Below are positions 14,784 through 14,788 of a stretch of DNA of 14,788 nt, piece by piece. The notes below the pieces were generated by a model, which was not told where the DNA came from, searched no databases, and saw nothing but the letters and a program-made list of their open reading frames with translations. Origin of the DNA: a bacterium (lineage in GTDB: Bacteria > Vulcanimicrobiota > Vulcanimicrobiia > Vulcanimicrobiales > Vulcanimicrobiaceae); NCBI GenBank assembly GCA_021807065.1, contig JAKAPO010000028.1, positions 1 through 14,788 of the forward strand, in the 5' to 3' direction. Positions within the stretch are counted from its first letter, which is position 1. Every line of letters begins with the position of its first letter. The position numbers were made by a program, and so were the translations under genes.

Positions 14784-14788
14784 TCAGA

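Overview
The window is a high-GC bacterial chromosome segment joining an accessory region (left, about 1-12,990) to a housekeeping block (right, 12,990-14,788). The right block reads leftward on the minus strand: the end of a DivIC/FtsB-like septum protein, an S1-like RNA-binding protein, a Ppx/GppA phosphatase, a DUF2630 small protein, and tRNA-Leu(UAA) without an encoded CCA. The divIC - S1 - ppx order is familiar from several Gram-positive-related (Terrabacteria) lineages, but I cannot name the phylum with confidence.

The main content is a complete subtype I-B CRISPR-Cas system of the MYXAN (Dev/Cmx) type. One tightly packed minus-strand operon carries cas6 - cas3 - cas8 - cas7 (DevR family) - cas5 (DevS family) - cas4/cas1 fusion - cas2. 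Most junctions are overlaps of 1-28 bases. After a 249-base leader comes a CRISPR array (2076-4434) with 33 repeats of 36 bp and 32 spacers of 33-47 bp. Three facts put the leader at the right end and transcription leftward: cas gene direction, the single mutated repeat at the far left, and the repeat hairpin position. Cas6 should process the crRNA; Cas8, Cas7 and Cas5 should form Cascade; Cas3 should degrade the target; and Cas4-Cas1 with Cas2 should acquire spacers.

The 280 bases between tRNA-Leu and cas6 look regulatory. They hold a sigma70-like promoter just past the tRNA, a palindrome over its -10 box, three copies of a 9-base motif (GTAGTAGAC, both orientations) whose fourth copy lies in the CRISPR leader beside the newest repeat, and a 41-codon ORF with a ribosome binding site directly before cas6. 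That small ORF has the position and size of devI in the Myxococcus dev/CRISPR operon.

The left 2 kb is mobile-element debris: an IS21-like terminus at the window edge that cuts off a tyrosine recombinase, an unrecognised 282-residue protein translationally coupled to that recombinase, and an istB 3' fragment with IS21-type end repeats that stops about 45 bases from the oldest CRISPR repeat.

Three adjacent housekeeping genes at the right edge show odd 5' ends: DUF2630 opens on ATA, ppx homology begins near GTA, and the DivIC-like frame has a TGA at the window edge. I found no gene set that is clearly a new system; the regulatory motif network, the devI-like ORF and the start-codon anomalies are the best leads.
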